Below, in pieces: positions 48,314 to 59,400 of a DNA stretch of 64,000 nucleotides. How positions within the stretch are numbered: position 1 is the stretch's first letter; the number at the start of each line of letters is the position of its first letter. A program made the position numbers and the translations under genes. The stretch spans positions 236,007 through 300,006 of the forward strand of contig NZ_DRFV01000017.1 of the NCBI RefSeq assembly GCF_011050365.1, in the 5' to 3' direction. The notes beneath the pieces are model-generated. The model saw nothing but the letters and a program-made list of their open reading frames with translations, did not search any database and was not told the DNA's origin. The stretch is from Pseudohongiella sp. (GTDB lineage: Bacteria; Pseudomonadota; Gammaproteobacteria; Pseudomonadales; Pseudohongiellaceae).

Positions 48314-49492
48314 CTATGTTGCGTAAACTGCCTGCGCTGCCTTGAGCCCGGCCTCCGGCATAACCGAAGCCCCCATGGACCGCAGGACAGTACCTAACGC
48401 CGTGAGACAGAGCAGCACATTGGTCTGATTGGCGGCATGACCCATCAAACCGACACGCCAGACTTTCCCCGCCAGAGAACCCAGCCCGGCGCCTATTTCG
48501 AGATTCCAGGCCTGTAACAGCTGTTTGCGGACAGCCGCCTCATCAACACCGGCGGGAACCTCGACTGCATTCAATTGTGGCAGGCGAGCATTTTTATCAA
48601 CGATAAGACCCATACCCATCGCCTGTATACCCGCCGCAAACGCCGTGTGGTGATGCTCATGCCGGGCCCAGGCAGATTCCAGCCCTTCTTCTTGCAACAT
48701 GATCAGCGACTCATGCAACGCATACAGGGCATTCACCGGAGCGGTGTGATGATAGCTACGCTTAGAGTCACCGCCCCAGTAATCCATGATCAGATTCATA
48801 TCCAGAAACCAGCTTTGTACGCGATGACTGCGCCGGCGTATGCGCTCAACGGCGCGTTCGCTGAAACTGACAGGTGACAATCCGGGCACACATGACAGGC
48901 ACTTTTGCGTGCCTGAGTAGATCGCATCAATACCCCAGTCGTCGACGCGCAGCTCGTTGCCGGCCAACGACGTCACCGCATCCACAATAGCCAGGCAATC
49001 GTACTGATGCGCCAGAGCACACAGCGCTTTGGCATCACTACGGACACCGGTTGAGGTTTCCGCGTGCACGAATGCGACCGCTATGGCGTCCGGATTGGCC
49101 TTTAATGCTTCTTCCAGCTTCTCCTGATCAACCGGTTTGCCCCAGTCGTCCTGCACCAGGATCGCCGTCGCGCCGCAGCGCTCAACATTCTCTTTCATGC
49201 GGCCACCAAAGACCCCATTCTGACAAACGACAACCCTGTCACCCGGCTCCAGCAGATTGGTGAACACCGCCTCCATACCGGCCGATCCCGGCGCCGACAC
49301 CGGCAAGGTCAGTTCATTGCGGGTCTTATAGGCGTATTGCAATAATCCCTTTATTTCATCCATCAGCTTGATGAACTCGGGATCCAGGTGGCCAATCGTC
49401 GGTCTGGCCAGAGCTGCAAGCACGCGAGGGCTGACATCAGACGGACCCGGACCCATCAGGGTACGTTGCGGCGGATAAAAACTTTGGGTCAT
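48314..49492 (-). CDS. Alanine- or serine-glyoxylate aminotransferase (class V, PLP)
   Basis: 392 aa. The class V aminotransferase fold shows MGPGPSDVSPRVLAAL, GHLDPEF, SAPGSAGMEAVFTNL, VAFVHAETSTGV, IVDAVTSLAG and the PLP-lysine in SGTQKCLSCVPGLSP. The C-terminal GLGSLAGKVWRVGLMGH is typical of AGXT-like enzymes. It transaminates alanine or serine with glyoxylate to give glycine, in photorespiration-type or C1/glycine metabolism. The amino donor cannot be fixed by eye. Single gene lying 111 bases beyond rplQ, behind a terminator. Confidence 0.88.
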   Translation of the reverse strand: MTQSFYPPQRTLMGPGPSDVSPRVLAALARPTIGHLDPEFIKLMDEIKGLLQYAYKTRNELTLPVSAPGSAGMEAVFTNLLEPGDRVVVCQNGVFGGRMKENVERCGATAILVQDDWGKPVDQEKLEEALKANPDAIAVAFVHAETSTGVRSDAKALCALAHQYDCLAIVDAVTSLAGNELRVDDWGIDAIYSGTQKCLSCVPGLSPVSFSERAVERIRRRSHRVQSWFLDMNLIMDYWGGDSKRSYHHTAPVNALYALHESLIMLQEEGLESAWARHEHHHTAFAAGIQAMGMGLIVDKNARLPQLNAVEVPAGVDEAAVRKQLLQAWNLEIGAGLGSLAGKVWRVGLMGHAANQTNVLLCLTALGTVLRSMGASVMPEAGLKAAQAVYAT

Positions 49493-49530
49493 GGCGTGCC
49501 CCCTTTACTGGTGAGATAGACAGAAACAAA

Positions 49531-49553
49531 AAAGCCGGGACAAGCCCGGCTTT
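49531..49553 (-). terminator. Rho-independent terminator of the ribosomal superoperon
   Basis: A 9-bp stem AAAGCCGGG (49531-49539) / CCCGGCTTT (49545-49553) with a 5-base loop and runs of A/T on both sides, 51 bases beyond the rplQ stop. On the minus strand it ends in a U-run, so it should end the alpha-operon transcript before the aminotransferase gene. Confidence 0.88.
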
Positions 49554-49603
49554 TTTGTTAATTCGGTCAGGTCATGCCAGGGCATGATCTGTATACCAGA
49601 GCA

Positions 49604-49999
49604 TCAATCTTCTGCATTTTCCGTTGCCGCATCAGCGCCGGTCGGGCGACCTACCAGTTCCACATAGGCCATCGGCGACTTGTCGCCTGCACGCAGACCG
49701 CATTTCATGATGCGAATGTAACCACCGGGACGGTCCTGATAACGCGGGCCCAGATCGGTGAACAGTTTACCGACGGCTTCCTTGCTGCGCAGACGTGCAA
49801 ATGCAAGACGACGGTTGGCAACGCTGTCGGTTTTAGCCAGCGTGATCAGAGGCTCAGCAACCATGCGCAGCTCTTTGGCTTTGATGACGGTAGTCTTGAT
49901 CAGCTCGTGCTCTACCAGTGAGGTCGTCATGTTACGAAACATGGCCTTACGGTGAGAAGAGTTTCTGTTTAGCTGACGTCCACTATGACGATGACGCAT
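49604..49999 (-). CDS. rplQ: 50S ribosomal protein L17
   Basis: 131 aa. It starts [19 protein letters not shown] with the conserved [18 protein letters not shown] next, and ends in a short acidic tail (ENAED). L17 sits near the polypeptide exit of the large subunit. Last gene of the alpha operon, 48 bases after rpoA, as in E. coli. Confidence 0.97.
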   Translation of the reverse strand: MRHRHSGRQLNRNSSHRKAMFRNMTTSLVEHELIKTTVIKAKELRMVAEPLITLAKTDSVANRRLAFARLRSKEAVGKLFTDLGPRYQDRPGGYIRIMKCGLRAGDKSPMAYVELVGRPTGADAATENAED

Positions 50000-50047
50000 A
50001 TCTACTTTTCCTATTCCAACAGCAGCCTCACGGCTGACTAACTTTGA

Positions 50048-51046
50048 TTAATTGGCTTTGTCTTCTGTGCGCAGGCTGGCAGGTGGCCAGTTCTCCAAAC
50101 GCAGACCCAGGGAAAGCCCACGGGTCGCCAGCACATCTTTGATTTCAGTCAGCGACTTTTTACCCAGATTCGGGGTCTTCAGCAGCTCAACTTCTGTGCG
50201 CTGAATCAGGTCGCCAATGTAATAAATATCTTCAGCCTTCAGGCAATTTGCCGAACGCACAGTCAGCTCCAGATCGTCTACCGGACGCAGCAAAATAGGA
50301 TCAATCTCGTCTTCCGGCTCTTCCGGAGCTGCCGCTTCCTGGCTCTGCAGGTCAACAAACACTGCCAACTGGTGTTGCAGAATCGTTGCCGCGCGACGAA
50401 TAGCCTCTTCCGGATCGATAGTACCATTGGTACGCAGATCGATAACCAGCTTGTCCAGGTCAGTACGTTGCTCGACACGCGTGCTTTCAACCGCGTACGA
50501 GCAGCTCAGCACCGGGCTGTAGGATGCGTCCAGCACCAGACGGCCAACGGCACGGGTTTCATCGTCATCACGCTTGCGGGTATCAGCCGGCACATAACCA
50601 CGGCCTTTACGGACTGTGATGCGCATATTCAGCTCGCCAGCGTCATTCAGATTGGCAATCACGTGCTCGGGATTAACAATTTCGACATTGTGGTCACAAA
50701 CGATATCACCGGCCGTCACCACTCCCGCACCTTTACGGTTCAGATCCAACACGGCTTCGTCCTGACCATTCAATACAATGGCCACACCTTTCAGGTTCAA
50801 CAGAATCTCGATGACGTCTTCACGTACACCTTCAATGCTGCTGTATTCGTGAACAACACCGTCGATTTCAACCTCTTCCACTGCACAACCGGGCATGGAG
50901 GACAGCAGGATTCTTCGCAATGCGTTGCCCAGTGTGTGGCCGAAACCACGCTCAAGGGGCTCAAGCACCACTTTGGAGTGATACTTGTCAAACTCTTCGA
51001 CTTTGATCAACTGTGGTGTAAGAAAATCCGACAACGAAATCTGCAT
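50048..51046 (-). CDS. rpoA: RNA polymerase alpha subunit
   Basis: 332 aa. The N-terminal assembly domain (~1-235) includes [21 protein letters not shown] linker with EEPEDEIDP follows, then the C-terminal domain that contacts UP elements and activators ([36 protein letters not shown]). Two alphas nucleate RNA polymerase. Between rpsD and rplQ, the standard position. Confidence 0.98.
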   Translation of the reverse strand: MQISLSDFLTPQLIKVEEFDKYHSKVVLEPLERGFGHTLGNALRRILLSSMPGCAVEEVEIDGVVHEYSSIEGVREDVIEILLNLKGVAIVLNGQDEAVLDLNRKGAGVVTAGDIVCDHNVEIVNPEHVIANLNDAGELNMRITVRKGRGYVPADTRKRDDDETRAVGRLVLDASYSPVLSCSYAVESTRVEQRTDLDKLVIDLRTNGTIDPEEAIRRAATILQHQLAVFVDLQSQEAAAPEEPEDEIDPILLRPVDDLELTVRSANCLKAEDIYYIGDLIQRTEVELLKTPNLGKKSLTEIKDVLATRGLSLGLRLENWPPASLRTEDKAN

Positions 51047-51118
51047 GGTTTCACCCTTAACAATTAGCCTGGTAATGTTCTTTACTGCCTTATCTGTTTA
51101 GCCCTGGTTTGTCAGGAC

Positions 51119-51739
51119 TTACTTGGAGTAAAGCTCTACGATCAGGTTTTCGTTAATATCCTGAGACAAATCAGCGCGATCAGGCTTACGGGTAAACTGC
51201 CCTTCCTGTTTCGTTGAATCCACAGTCAGCCATTCCACTGCAGTACGCTGGCCAGCCAGCTCCATCGCTGACTTGATACGCAGCTGCTCTTTCGCTTTGG
51301 GGCGAACGGAAACCACATCACCGGGCGCTATCTGGTAAGACGGCACGTTAACGACTGCGCCATTGACCAGAATTGCCTTGTGAGACACCAACTGGCGGGA
51401 TTCCGCACGCGTTGAGCCAAAGCCCATGCGATAAACAACGTTATCGAGACGACATTCCAGAAGCTGCAGCAGGTTTTCACCGGTTGCACCCTTACGACGG
51501 GCGGCTTCCTTGTAATAGGAGCTGAACTGACGCTCCAGGACACCATACATACGACGTACTTTCTGCTTTTCACGCAGCTGCACACCGTAGTCGGACAGAC
51601 GGCCGCGACGCGCACCGTGCTGACCGGGAATAGTTTCTGCCTTGCACTTGCTTTCCAGCGGACGTACGCCGCTTTTCAGGAACAGATCTGTCCCCTCGCG
51701 TCGAGCTAGCTTGCATTTTGGGCCTAGGTAACGGGCCAT
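51119..51739 (-). CDS. rpsD: 30S ribosomal protein S4
   Basis: 206 aa. [16 protein letters not shown] start, [20 protein letters not shown], and the S4 RNA-binding domain [21 protein letters not shown]4 starts 30S assembly and in E. coli represses the alpha operon by binding its leader. 72 bases before rpoA. Confidence 0.98.
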   Translation of the reverse strand: MARYLGPKCKLARREGTDLFLKSGVRPLESKCKAETIPGQHGARRGRLSDYGVQLREKQKVRRMYGVLERQFSSYYKEAARRKGATGENLLQLLECRLDNVVYRMGFGSTRAESRQLVSHKAILVNGAVVNVPSYQIAPGDVVSVRPKAKEQLRIKSAMELAGQRTAVEWLTVDSTKQEGQFTRKPDRADLSQDINENLIVELYSK

Positions 51740-51809
51740 AGACTGACTCCTGTATTCTTACTCTCGGCATAAAGCCTTGATGAGCGATAACTGATCCGGT
51801 GATTAAGCG

Positions 51810-52208
51810 TCAGACTCGGCGCTTTTTCGGGGGTCGACAACCATTGTGTGGAATCGGGGTAACATCAGTGATGTTACCGACTTTCAGGCCGCACGCATTA
51901 AGCGCACGCACGGCTGATTCGCGACCCGGGCCAGGACCATTTACCTTGACATCAAGGTTCTTCAGACCGTACAACTCGATCGCTGTTTTACCGGCACGTT
52001 CAGCAGCAACCTGCGCAGCAAACGGTGTGCTTTTACGTGAGCCACGGAAACCCGAGCCACCAGAGGTAGCCCAGCTCAGGGCGTTACCCTGACGGTCTGT
52101 GATTGTCACGATAGTGTTATTGAAGGATGCATGGATAAATGCAATCCCGTCCACAACCGCTTTTCGCGCCTTTTTCTTTGGGGCTGCTTTAGCTGCTGGC
52201 TTTGCCAT
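51810..52208 (-). CDS. rpsK: 30S ribosomal protein S11
   Basis: 132 aa. A basic, alanine-rich N-terminus ([15 protein letters not shown]) precedes the conserved [37 protein letters not shown] and the C-terminal [17 protein letters not shown]. Platform protein of the small subunit. Between rpsM and rpsD. Confidence 0.98.
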   Translation of the reverse strand: MAKPAAKAAPKKKARKAVVDGIAFIHASFNNTIVTITDRQGNALSWATSGGSGFRGSRKSTPFAAQVAAERAGKTAIELYGLKNLDVKVNGPGPGRESAVRALNACGLKVGNITDVTPIPHNGCRPPKKRRV

Positions 52209-52278
52209 AGATAATTCCTGAATCAGATTAAAGCGTTTATCTCTCGAACCCGCGCACTGTTGCCCGGGTCATTACAAC

Positions 52279-52635
52279 TTATTTACGAATCGGCTTCCGC
52301 GGACCTTTACGGGTCCTGGCATTCGTTTTGGTACGCTGACCACGAACCGGGAGCGAACGACGGTGACGGATGCCACGGAAGCAACCGAGGTCCATCAAAC
52401 GTTTGATGCTCATCGACACTTCGCGACGCAGATCACCTTCAACTATAAACTTGCCAACTTCCGCACGAATATTGTCCAGTTGTTCCGGTGACAAAGAGTT
52501 GGTCTTGGTCTGGGGAGCAATACCGACACGTTCGCAAATCAATTTGGCGCGTGTCGCACCTATCCCGAAGATGTACTCTAGGGAAATAACGAGGTGCTTG
52601 TTATCTGGTATGTTGACACCGGCAATACGTGCCAT
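52279..52635 (-). CDS. rpsM: 30S ribosomal protein S13
   Basis: 118 aa. [19 protein letters not shown] start, [14 protein letters not shown], and the basic C-terminus [17 protein letters not shown] that reaches the P-site tRNA. First large gene of the alpha operon. A 106-base leader with a hairpin precedes it. Confidence 0.98.
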   Translation of the reverse strand: MARIAGVNIPDNKHLVISLEYIFGIGATRAKLICERVGIAPQTKTNSLSPEQLDNIRAEVGKFIVEGDLRREVSMSIKRLMDLGCFRGIRHRRSLPVRGQRTKTNARTRKGPRKPIRK

Positions 52636-52741
52636 AGTTTAACTCCAATCTTGTAAATTACTCATGTACCAGAGACCCAATGCCCCTCGAATTCAGGGGC
52701 GCAAAGGATATACTCTGGCGATATAAAAATCAACCAGATAC
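52636..52741 (-). promoter_or_regulatory. Structured leader upstream of rpsM
   Basis: The gap between rpmJ and rpsM holds a hairpin GCCCCT (52682-52687) / AGGGGC (52695-52700) with a 7-base loop. A weak promoter-like pair lies at 52707-52712 (TATATC) and 52728-52733 (TTGATT) with only 15-base spacing. In E. coli the same place carries the S4-binding pseudoknot that controls the alpha operon. That this leader acts likewise is inference. Confidence 0.4.
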
Positions 52742-52858
52742 TTAGCCCTGACGCTGCTTGTGTCTGGGCTCCGCCGAACAGATCACCCGCACAACACGGT
52801 TGCGTCTGACAACTTTGCATTTGCGACAGATTTTTTTAACTGATGTTCTGACTTTCAC
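52742..52858 (-). CDS. rpmJ: 50S ribosomal protein L36
   Basis: 38 aa, from a GTG start with GGAG 8 bases upstream; too short for most ORF finders. The protein is [17 protein letters not shown]..., with the zinc ligands CRKC, then CSAEPRH (C-x2-C-x12-C-x4-H), the C+ form. It lies between secY and rpsM, the standard position. Confidence 0.96.
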   Translation of the reverse strand: MKVRTSVKKICRKCKVVRRNRVVRVICSAEPRHKQRQG

Positions 52859-52914
52859 GTTTTTCTCTCCATTCAGCGGCCGGGGCTTTAAGTTCCGGTA
52901 CCGCTAGTCAATCT

Positions 52915-54234
52915 TCAATTGCGACCAAAGGTGCCCAGGTTGGACTTCTTCATCAAAGAGTCGTACTGGTGCGACATCAGGTGGGATTGCACTTGCGACA
53001 TAAAGTCCATGCTCACCACCACAACAATCAAAAGCGCTGTGCCACCCAGATTAAACGGCACATTGGCCATCATCTGGAAAAAATTCGGCAACAAACAAAC
53101 AATGGTGATGTAAATCGCACCAAACATTGTCAATCGAGTCAGAACCGCATCAATGTATCGCGCGGTCTGCTCACCCGGACGTATACCCGGAATAAAGGCA
53201 CCTGAGCGTTTCAGGTTGTCTGCCACATCACGGGGGTTAAACACCAACGCCGTGTAGAAGAAGCAGAAGAAAATTATCATGGCACTGAAGATGATCACGT
53301 ACAGGGGCTGGCCCGGACCAATCATCAATGCAAAATCCTGTAACCATTCAGCCCCTTCGGACTGACCAAACCATTGCCCGATTGACGCCGGGAACAACAG
53401 GATGCTGCTGGCAAAAATCGCCGGTATCACACCCGCCATGTTCACCTTCAGCGGCAAGTGGCTGGACTGCGCCTGGTACAACTTGTTGCCCTGCTGTCGC
53501 TTGGCATAATTAACCGTGATACGACGCTGGCCTCGTTCGATGAACACAATACCTGCGATAACGATGACTGCGATGATACCCACCACCAGCAGCAAAAGAC
53601 CGCTTATCTGTCCTTCGTACGCCTGCGACAGTGAGTTACCTACTGCCGCCGGCAAACCGGCCACAATACCGGCAAAAATCAACATCGAAATACCGTTACC
53701 CACGCCGCGCTCGGTGATCTGCTCACCCAGCCACATCATGAACATGGCACCCGTCACCAGCGACACGATGGCCGTGAAGGTAAAACCGAGGCCCGGGTTG
53801 TACGCCATCGGTGCGAGCAGGCCCACGGCCATGCCAGTACCCTGTACCAACGCCAGCAACAATGCACCGTAACGTGTGTACTGCGTAATCTTGCGACGAC
53901 CTGATTCGCCTTCTTTCTTGAGTTGCGCCAGATGCGGATTCACCGCGCTCAACAGCTGCATGATAATCGAGGCCGAAATATAGGGCATGATGCCCAGGGC
54001 CACAATACTCATTCGCTCAAGTGCACCACCGGAGAACATGTTAAACAGGCCAAGGAACGTGCCCTCGTTCTGACTGAACATATTCGCCAGCTGCGCCGGG
54101 TCGATACCCGGCACCGGGATATGCGTACCAATCCGATAAACCAAAATGGCAAACAACAGAAACAACAGGCGTGCCTTAAGCTCGCCGAGACCTGCGCCTA
54201 CACCTTCACCGCTCATGTTAGGTTTTTTTGCCAT
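52915..54234 (-). CDS. secY: Protein translocase subunit SecY
   Basis: 439 aa with ten membrane helices. Features include [13 protein letters not shown] (TM1 end), [16 protein letters not shown], the plug-region residues and [21 protein letters not shown] in the cytoplasmic loop that meets SecA and the ribosome. SecY is the pore of the SecYEG channel. It follows rplO by 10 bases, as in the spc operon of E. coli. Confidence 0.98.
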   Translation of the reverse strand: MAKKPNMSGEGVGAGLGELKARLLFLLFAILVYRIGTHIPVPGIDPAQLANMFSQNEGTFLGLFNMFSGGALERMSIVALGIMPYISASIIMQLLSAVNPHLAQLKKEGESGRRKITQYTRYGALLLALVQGTGMAVGLLAPMAYNPGLGFTFTAIVSLVTGAMFMMWLGEQITERGVGNGISMLIFAGIVAGLPAAVGNSLSQAYEGQISGLLLLVVGIIAVIVIAGIVFIERGQRRITVNYAKRQQGNKLYQAQSSHLPLKVNMAGVIPAIFASSILLFPASIGQWFGQSEGAEWLQDFALMIGPGQPLYVIIFSAMIIFFCFFYTALVFNPRDVADNLKRSGAFIPGIRPGEQTARYIDAVLTRLTMFGAIYITIVCLLPNFFQMMANVPFNLGGTALLIVVVVSMDFMSQVQSHLMSHQYDSLMKKSNLGTFGRN

Positions 54235-54244
54235 TTTGTTTGTA

Positions 54245-54736
54245 TCAGCCTTGCGCTACCGCTTTTTTGGTCTTTTTCTTGCCAACGTAATCAGGTACTA
54301 CCGCGTCAATTACCTTGCCACCAGCCGCTTCGATCGCCGCACGAGCACCTTTGCTCACACGCAGACCTTCCACCGTCACTGCCTTGGTAACATCGCCGGA
54401 CAACATAACCTTAACGCGCTTGATGCTGCCATTAATAATATTGGCCGCACGCAGCGAATCTATATTGATCACATCTGCTTCAATGGCGTTCAGTTCGCTG
54501 GTGCGAACTTCACCGGTCATACGTCCTACGCGCGAAGAAAAACCGAACTTCGGCAGTCGACGCTGCAAAGGCATTTGACCGCCTTCAAAACCCGGACGTA
54601 CTGTGCCGCCGCTACGTGATTTTTGACCTTTGTGACCCGTACCGCAGGTCTTGCCCCAGCCGCTGCCGATACCACGACCGACGCGCTTGGGAGACTGTGT
54701 GCTTCCGGGTGCTGGACTCAGAGTATTCAATTGCAT
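54245..54736 (-). CDS. rplO: 50S ribosomal protein L15
   Basis: 163 aa, about 19 longer than E. coli L15. [20 protein letters not shown] start and the Gly-rich [20 protein letters not shown], then [17 protein letters not shown]. The extra length is a basic C-terminal tail ([13 protein letters not shown]). Late-assembly protein of the 50S subunit. Confidence 0.96.
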   Translation of the reverse strand: MQLNTLSPAPGSTQSPKRVGRGIGSGWGKTCGTGHKGQKSRSGGTVRPGFEGGQMPLQRRLPKFGFSSRVGRMTGEVRTSELNAIEADVINIDSLRAANIINGSIKRVKVMLSGDVTKAVTVEGLRVSKGARAAIEAAGGKVIDAVVPDYVGKKKTKKAVAQG

Positions 54737-54739
54737 GAC

Positions 54740-54946
54740 TTATCCCTCAACCTGCAGCATATAGCTGACTTTGTTGATAATGCCGCGAACTGAAGGAGTA
54801 TCCTGCAGTTCTACAGTCTGATGCATACGACGCAGACCCAGGCCTACCAGGCACTGACGATGTCTTGCCATCGTTCCGATGGGGCTGCGAACCAGTGTCA
54901 CCTTCACGGTGCCCACTGTATCTTTAGTTGCTGATTTCTTAGCCAT
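54740..54946 (-). CDS. rpmD: 50S ribosomal protein L30
   Basis: 68 aa. [20 protein letters not shown] and [13 protein letters not shown] followed by [15 protein letters not shown] are typical. 3 bases upstream of rplO and 6 after rpsE. Confidence 0.96.
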   Translation of the reverse strand: MAKKSATKDTVGTVKVTLVRSPIGTMARHRQCLVGLGLRRMHQTVELQDTPSVRGIINKVSYMLQVEG

Positions 54947-54952
54947 AGCTGC

Positions 54953-55462
54953 TTAACCCAGGATCTCTTCGAGTGTTTTGCCACGCTTTGCCGCAACACT
55001 TTCGGCAGCACGCATTGTTTTGAGGCCTTTGAATGTCGCGTTAACCACGTTAACCGGGTTAGTCGAGCCATAGCACTTGGCCAGTACGTTCTGAATGCCG
55101 GCCAGTTCCAGGATAGAGCGCATCGCGCCACCGGCAATAATACCGGTACCTTCAGAAGCTGGTTGCATATAAATCTTTGAGGCACCGTGACGCGCTTTCA
55201 CCGGATACTCCAGTGTGTTGCCGTCCAGAGACACAGAAATCATGTTTCTTCTGGCCGCTTCCATCGCCTTCTGAATAGCCAGCGGCACTTCACGCGCCTT
55301 GCCACGACCGAAACCTACACGACCATTGCCGTCACCGACCGCGCACAGTGCAGTAAAGGCGAAAATTCGACCACCCTTAACTACTTTGGCGACACGGTTT
55401 ACCTGGATCAACTTCTCCTGTAAACCTTCTTCGTTTTTTCTCGCCTCGTCTCTCAGTGCCAT
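54953..55462 (-). CDS. rpsE: 30S ribosomal protein S5
   Basis: 169 aa. The double-stranded RNA-binding-like fold starts [19 protein letters not shown], with [19 protein letters not shown] and [18 protein letters not shown]5 contributes to decoding fidelity. 12 bases after rplR. Confidence 0.98.
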   Translation of the reverse strand: MALRDEARKNEEGLQEKLIQVNRVAKVVKGGRIFAFTALCAVGDGNGRVGFGRGKAREVPLAIQKAMEAARRNMISVSLDGNTLEYPVKARHGASKIYMQPASEGTGIIAGGAMRSILELAGIQNVLAKCYGSTNPVNVVNATFKGLKTMRAAESVAAKRGKTLEEILG

Positions 55463-55474
55463 ATTCTTAAACCC

Positions 55475-55828
55475 TTAAAATTCCAAGCCGCCTTCACGAG
55501 CCGCGTCAGCCAACGCTTTAACGCGACCATGATAGTTATAACCGGCACGATCAAATGCCACTTTGTTCAAGCCGGCCTTCTTGGCCCGTTCAGCAATCAA
55601 TTTACCGATCTTGCTGGCTGCTTCAACATTACCTGTGGCGCCGCTGCGCATATCTTTCTCTACCGTTGACGCGCTTGCCAACACCTGATCACCCGTTGCC
55701 GAGATGATCTGTGCGTAAATATGACGCGGTGTGCGATAAACACACAAACGGTTAACACCCAGCTCACTTATCTTTGCTCTGGTTCGTCGTGCGCGACGAA
55801 TACGAGCCTGCTTTTTCACATTCATCAT
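55475..55828 (-). CDS. rplR: 50S ribosomal protein L18
   Basis: 117 aa. [36 protein letters not shown] and the C-terminal [20 protein letters not shown] are hallmark segments. It binds 5S rRNA in the central protuberance. Two adjacent start ATGs; the first is used here. 8 bases after rplF. Confidence 0.97.
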   Translation of the reverse strand: MMNVKKQARIRRARRTRAKISELGVNRLCVYRTPRHIYAQIISATGDQVLASASTVEKDMRSGATGNVEAASKIGKLIAERAKKAGLNKVAFDRAGYNYHGRVKALADAAREGGLEF

Positions 55829-55836
55829 GTCACGCC

Positions 55837-56370
55837 CTATTTTTTCTTCGCTTCTTTTCTGTAAACATTCTCGTCCGCATACCGGATACCTTTGCCTTTG
55901 TAGGGCTCTGGTGGACGGAAATCACGAATGTCTGCCGCTACTTTGCCAAGCAATTGCTTGTCCGAGGAACTCAACACGATCTCGGTCTGAGTCGGTGTGT
56001 CCGCCGTAACGCCTTCAGGCAGTTCGTAATCGATCGGATGAGAATAACCAACCGTAATATTCAGTGTCTTACCCTGGGCCTTGGCACGATAACCAACGCC
56101 CTGAAGCTGCAGTTTGCGCTGAAAACCTTCGCTCACACCCACAACCATGTTATTGATCAGGGCGCGGAATGTTCCAGCCAGGGCATTTGCCTGCCGTGAG
56201 CCGTTTTTAGCCGACACCTGCAGAACATTGCCATCCTGTTGAATTTCAACATCGTTGTGCAGGTCGATGTTCAGACTGCCTTTGCTACCTTTTACGGTAA
56301 TTGCGCTTCCAGCAATCGCCGTCTCTACACCTTTCGGCAATGTAATCGGGTTTTTCGCTACTCTGGACAT
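55837..56370 (-). CDS. rplF: 50S ribosomal protein L6
   Basis: 177 aa. [16 protein letters not shown] start, [14 protein letters not shown], and the conserved C-terminal [21 protein letters not shown]6 lies near the factor-binding site. 38 bases after rpsH. Confidence 0.98.
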   Translation of the reverse strand: MSRVAKNPITLPKGVETAIAGSAITVKGSKGSLNIDLHNDVEIQQDGNVLQVSAKNGSRQANALAGTFRALINNMVVGVSEGFQRKLQLQGVGYRAKAQGKTLNITVGYSHPIDYELPEGVTADTPTQTEIVLSSSDKQLLGKVAADIRDFRPPEPYKGKGIRYADENVYRKEAKKK

Positions 56371-56408
56371 AATCGTGCTCTATATACTGTGTCTAAGAAT
56401 TGTGTGTA

Positions 56409-56804
56409 TCAGAATACGGTACACAAAACTTCCCCGCCGACGCCGGCGGAACGGGCCTGTTTCTCTGTCATCAGCCCCTGATTTGTGGAGACGATAACGA
56501 TACCGAGACCTTGACGGTTGCGCGGCAACTCTTCCTTGCCCTTGTACTGACGCAGGCCAGGCTTGCTTACGCGCTTGATCTCTTCGATCACCGGCTTGCC
56601 CTGGAAGTATTTCAGGTCGACAGTCAGCTCGCGCTTGGTGCCGTGTTCCTGAACATCGAAGCCAGTGATGTAACCTTCATCCTGCAGAACGCGGCAAATA
56701 GCCACTTTCAGCTTGGAGGACGGACAGCTCATCGTGGGCAAACGCGCCATTTGTGCGTTTCGAATACGCGTCAACAAATCTGCAATTGGATCTGACATAC
56801 TCAT
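56409..56804 (-). CDS. rpsH: 30S ribosomal protein S8
   Basis: 131 aa. [20 protein letters not shown] start and the C-terminal [20 protein letters not shown] that binds 16S rRNA. In E. coli S8 represses the spc operon at rplE. The first ATG has GGAG 9 bases upstream. 15 bases after rpsN. Confidence 0.98.
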   Translation of the reverse strand: MSMSDPIADLLTRIRNAQMARLPTMSCPSSKLKVAICRVLQDEGYITGFDVQEHGTKRELTVDLKYFQGKPVIEEIKRVSKPGLRQYKGKEELPRNRQGLGIVIVSTNQGLMTEKQARSAGVGGEVLCTVF

Positions 56805-56819
56805 AATAAAATTCTCCGC

Positions 56820-57125
56820 TTACCAGCTAGCCTTTGTCAGTCCAGGCACATCGCCACGCATGGCTGCTTCACGCAGCTTGTGTCGGCACATTCCGAACTT
56901 GCGGTACACCCCGTGAGGGCGACCGGTGATACGACAACGCCTACGCTGACGAACCGGGCTGGCATCACGTGGCAACTTTTGAAATGCAATTTGCGCTTCC
57001 CACTTCTCGTCATCGCTGGCATTTACGTCAGCGAGGATCGCTTTCAGGGCGGCACGCTTTTGGGCAAACTTGGCTACCGTACGGGTCCGCTTTTCTTCGC
57101 GTGCAATCATTGAAGATTTAGCCAT
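56820..57125 (-). CDS. rpsN: 30S ribosomal protein S14
   Basis: 101 aa, the long zinc-free type: only isolated cysteines and no CxxC pairs. [20 protein letters not shown] start and [20 protein letters not shown] near the C-terminus. It starts 1 base after rplE's stop. Confidence 0.97.
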   Translation of the reverse strand: MAKSSMIAREEKRTRTVAKFAQKRAALKAILADVNASDDEKWEAQIAFQKLPRDASPVRQRRRCRITGRPHGVYRKFGMCRHKLREAAMRGDVPGLTKASW

Positions 57126-57126
57126 T

Positions 57127-57696
57127 TCAGGACTCCTTCGCGGCAGACTTGGCTGCCTGTGCTTTGAACGGGAAACGCATGGCAGCTAACAGCGCCCGGC
57201 CTTCCTCGTCATTCTGCGCAGTCGTGGTAATGGTGATATCCAGACCGCGAATCTTGTCTACCTTGTCATATTCCACTTCCGGGAAAATGATCTGTTCATT
57301 CACGCCCATCGCGTAGTTGCCACGGCCGTCAAATGCTTTCGGGTTCAAACCACGGAAGTCACGGATACGCGGGATCGCGATGTCAACCAGGCGATCCAGG
57401 AAGTCGTACATACGCTCGCCACGCAAGGTGACTTTGGCGCCAATGGGCCAGCCCGCACGAATCTTGAAACCTGCGATGGATTTGCGTGCATTGGTGATAA
57501 TCGGCTTCTGACCACTGATCATGGTGAGATCAGCGACGGCGTTATCGAGCAACTTCTTGTCGCCCACAGCCTCGCCCACGCCCATGTTCAACACCACCTT
57601 GGTGATGCGGGGAACGCGCATAGGATTATCAAACCCAAACTGTTTGGTCAGCGTGGGCACTACGTCACTTCTGTAAAATTCTTTCAACTGAGCCAT
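57127..57696 (-). CDS. rplE: 50S ribosomal protein L5
   Basis: 189 aa, about 10 longer than E. coli through a C-terminal Ala/Lys tail. [38 protein letters not shown] and [18 protein letters not shown] are conserved. L5 binds 5S rRNA and contacts P-site tRNA. Confidence 0.97.
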   Translation of the reverse strand: MAQLKEFYRSDVVPTLTKQFGFDNPMRVPRITKVVLNMGVGEAVGDKKLLDNAVADLTMISGQKPIITNARKSIAGFKIRAGWPIGAKVTLRGERMYDFLDRLVDIAIPRIRDFRGLNPKAFDGRGNYAMGVNEQIIFPEVEYDKVDKIRGLDITITTTAQNDEEGRALLAAMRFPFKAQAAKSAAKES

Positions 57697-57716
57697 GTTG
57701 GCGACCTGAGTTTCCG

Positions 57717-58028
57717 TTAATCAATGACTTTGTTAGAGGATTTGAAAATCCGCTTTTTCTTTCCGTCTTCCACCAGGAAGCCAACACGATCGGCTTTACT
57801 GGTTTCCGGATTAAAGATGGCAACATTGGAAACATCCAGCGCAGCCTCTTTCTCCACGATCCCACCAGTCACGCCCGCATTCGGGTTCGGCTTGGTGTGA
57901 CGCTTTACAATATTGATACCACCGACAATCACCTTGTTCTCGCCGACCAGACGGGACACCGTTCCACGCTTGCCCTTGTCCTTGCCGGAGATGACTATCA
58001 CTTCATCGTTACATTTGATCTTACGCAT
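57717..58028 (-). CDS. rplX: 50S ribosomal protein L24
   Basis: 103 aa. The KOW motif [17 protein letters not shown] lies at residues ~8-24, followed by [16 protein letters not shown]. Early 50S assembly protein. 20 bases before rplE. Confidence 0.97.
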   Translation of the reverse strand: MRKIKCNDEVIVISGKDKGKRGTVSRLVGENKVIVGGINIVKRHTKPNPNAGVTGGIVEKEAALDVSNVAIFNPETSKADRVGFLVEDGKKKRIFKSSNKVID

Positions 58029-58049
58029 AATTCGCGGCCTCGATTTCTA

Positions 58050-58418
58050 TCACAGCACTTCGGGTGCCAGGGAGATGATTCGCATGAACTTCTCGTTACG
58101 AAGTTCCCGAGTCACCGGCCCGAACACACGCGTCCCGATGGGCGCTTGCTGATTATTGAGCAGAATCGCAGCATTATCATCAAACTTGATAAGCGAGCCG
58201 TCGCTTCTGCGAACACCTTTCTTGGTTCGAACGACCAGTGCTGACAGCACCTGGCCCTTCTTCACCTTGCCTCGGGGAATCGCTTCCTTCACTGTCACTT
58301 TGATGACATCCCCGATGCGGGCATAACGACGATGCGAACCGCCGAGTACCTTGATACACATTACTCGTTTGGCACCACTGTTGTCTGCCACATCTAAATA
58401 TGACTGTACCTGAATCAT
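58050..58418 (-). CDS. rplN: 50S ribosomal protein L14
   Basis: 122 aa. [20 protein letters not shown] start, [19 protein letters not shown] and [17 protein letters not shown] are conserved. It forms an inter-subunit bridge. First gene of the spc section; 77 bases separate it from rpsQ and show no clear promoter. Confidence 0.98.
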   Translation of the reverse strand: MIQVQSYLDVADNSGAKRVMCIKVLGGSHRRYARIGDVIKVTVKEAIPRGKVKKGQVLSALVVRTKKGVRRSDGSLIKFDDNAAILLNNQQAPIGTRVFGPVTRELRNEKFMRIISLAPEVL

Positions 58419-58495
58419 CGATTCTCTCCGAACCCTTTAAACTGTCGCTTTAGCAACAACGCCAAATGGCGCCAAAAACCAATTTACTGTCAGAA

Positions 58496-58774
58496 TCAGA
58501 TCTGCGTAGCTCTTTCATCAATCGATACCAGAGACCAGGTTTTGGTCTTGGACATCGGTCTGACTTCTTTAACAGTAACCTTATCGCCCTCTTTACACTC
58601 GTTGTTCGCGTCATGCGCGTGGAGCTTGGAGGAGCGTGTAATAAATTTGCCGTACACCGGGTGTTTTACCCGACGCTCAACCAGCACAACGATGGACTTG
58701 TCCATCTTTGAGCTGACGACTTTACCGGACACCAGGCGCCCGGTTTTTGTTTCGTTAGTTTCATTAAGCGACAT
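58496..58774 (-). CDS. rpsQ: 30S ribosomal protein S17
   Basis: 92 aa. [20 protein letters not shown] and [18 protein letters not shown] with [18 protein letters not shown] identify S17. It binds 16S rRNA early in assembly. Last gene of the S10 section, 2 bases after rpmC. Confidence 0.97.
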   Translation of the reverse strand: MSLNETNETKTGRLVSGKVVSSKMDKSIVVLVERRVKHPVYGKFITRSSKLHAHDANNECKEGDKVTVKEVRPMSKTKTWSLVSIDERATQI

Positions 58775-58776
58775 AA

Positions 58777-58974
58777 TCAGGATCCACTTTTCTGCTTTTC
58801 AGTAATGATCGTCTTAACCCGGGCTATATCATGCTTAACAGATGACAGCAGGTGCGTCTGCCCGAGTTGTCCTGTCCGCTTCTGAATCCTGTAGTTGAAC
58901 TGGTCACGATACAGGCCGTTGAGTTGCTCGTTGAGCTCCGCAACGGATTTTTCACGCAATTCATTGGCTTTCAT
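58777..58974 (-). CDS. rpmC: 50S ribosomal protein L29
   Basis: 65 aa. [20 protein letters not shown] and the C-terminal [18 protein letters not shown] are typical. It sits at the exit tunnel near L23. Its first base overlaps the rplP stop. Confidence 0.96.
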   Translation of the reverse strand: MKANELREKSVAELNEQLNGLYRDQFNYRIQKRTGQLGQTHLLSSVKHDIARVKTIITEKQKSGS

Positions 58975-59387
58975 TACATCACCGTCCGTTTAACAAAAGT
59001 GGTCTCAAACGGGAGCTTGGAAGCCGCCAGCTGGAACGCTTCACGTGCCAGCGTCTCGTCAACACCCTCGATCTCGAACATAACGCGACCCGGCTGAATC
59101 AGAGCTACCCAGTATTCTACGCTACCCTTACCTTTACCCTGACGCACTTCGAGAGGCTTCTGGGTGATTGGCTTGTCCGGGAACACGCGAATCCAGATTT
59201 TACCGCCACGTTTTACATGACGGGTCATTGCACGACGGGCAGATTCGATCTGACGTGCAGTCAATCGACCACGGGAGACGGCCTTGAGGCCGAATTCGCC
59301 GAAATCTACCTTGCTACCGCGATGAGAGAGTCCGCGGTTACGGCCCTTCATCATCTTGCGAAATTTGGTACGCTTTGGTTGTAACAT
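58974..59387 (-). CDS. rplP: 50S ribosomal protein L16
   Basis: 137 aa. [19 protein letters not shown] start, [19 protein letters not shown] and [19 protein letters not shown] are conserved. L16 helps form the A site of the large subunit. Confidence 0.98.
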   Translation of the reverse strand: MLQPKRTKFRKMMKGRNRGLSHRGSKVDFGEFGLKAVSRGRLTARQIESARRAMTRHVKRGGKIWIRVFPDKPITQKPLEVRQGKGKGSVEYWVALIQPGRVMFEIEGVDETLAREAFQLAASKLPFETTFVKRTVM

Positions 59388-59400
59388 CTTGGCCTATCCT

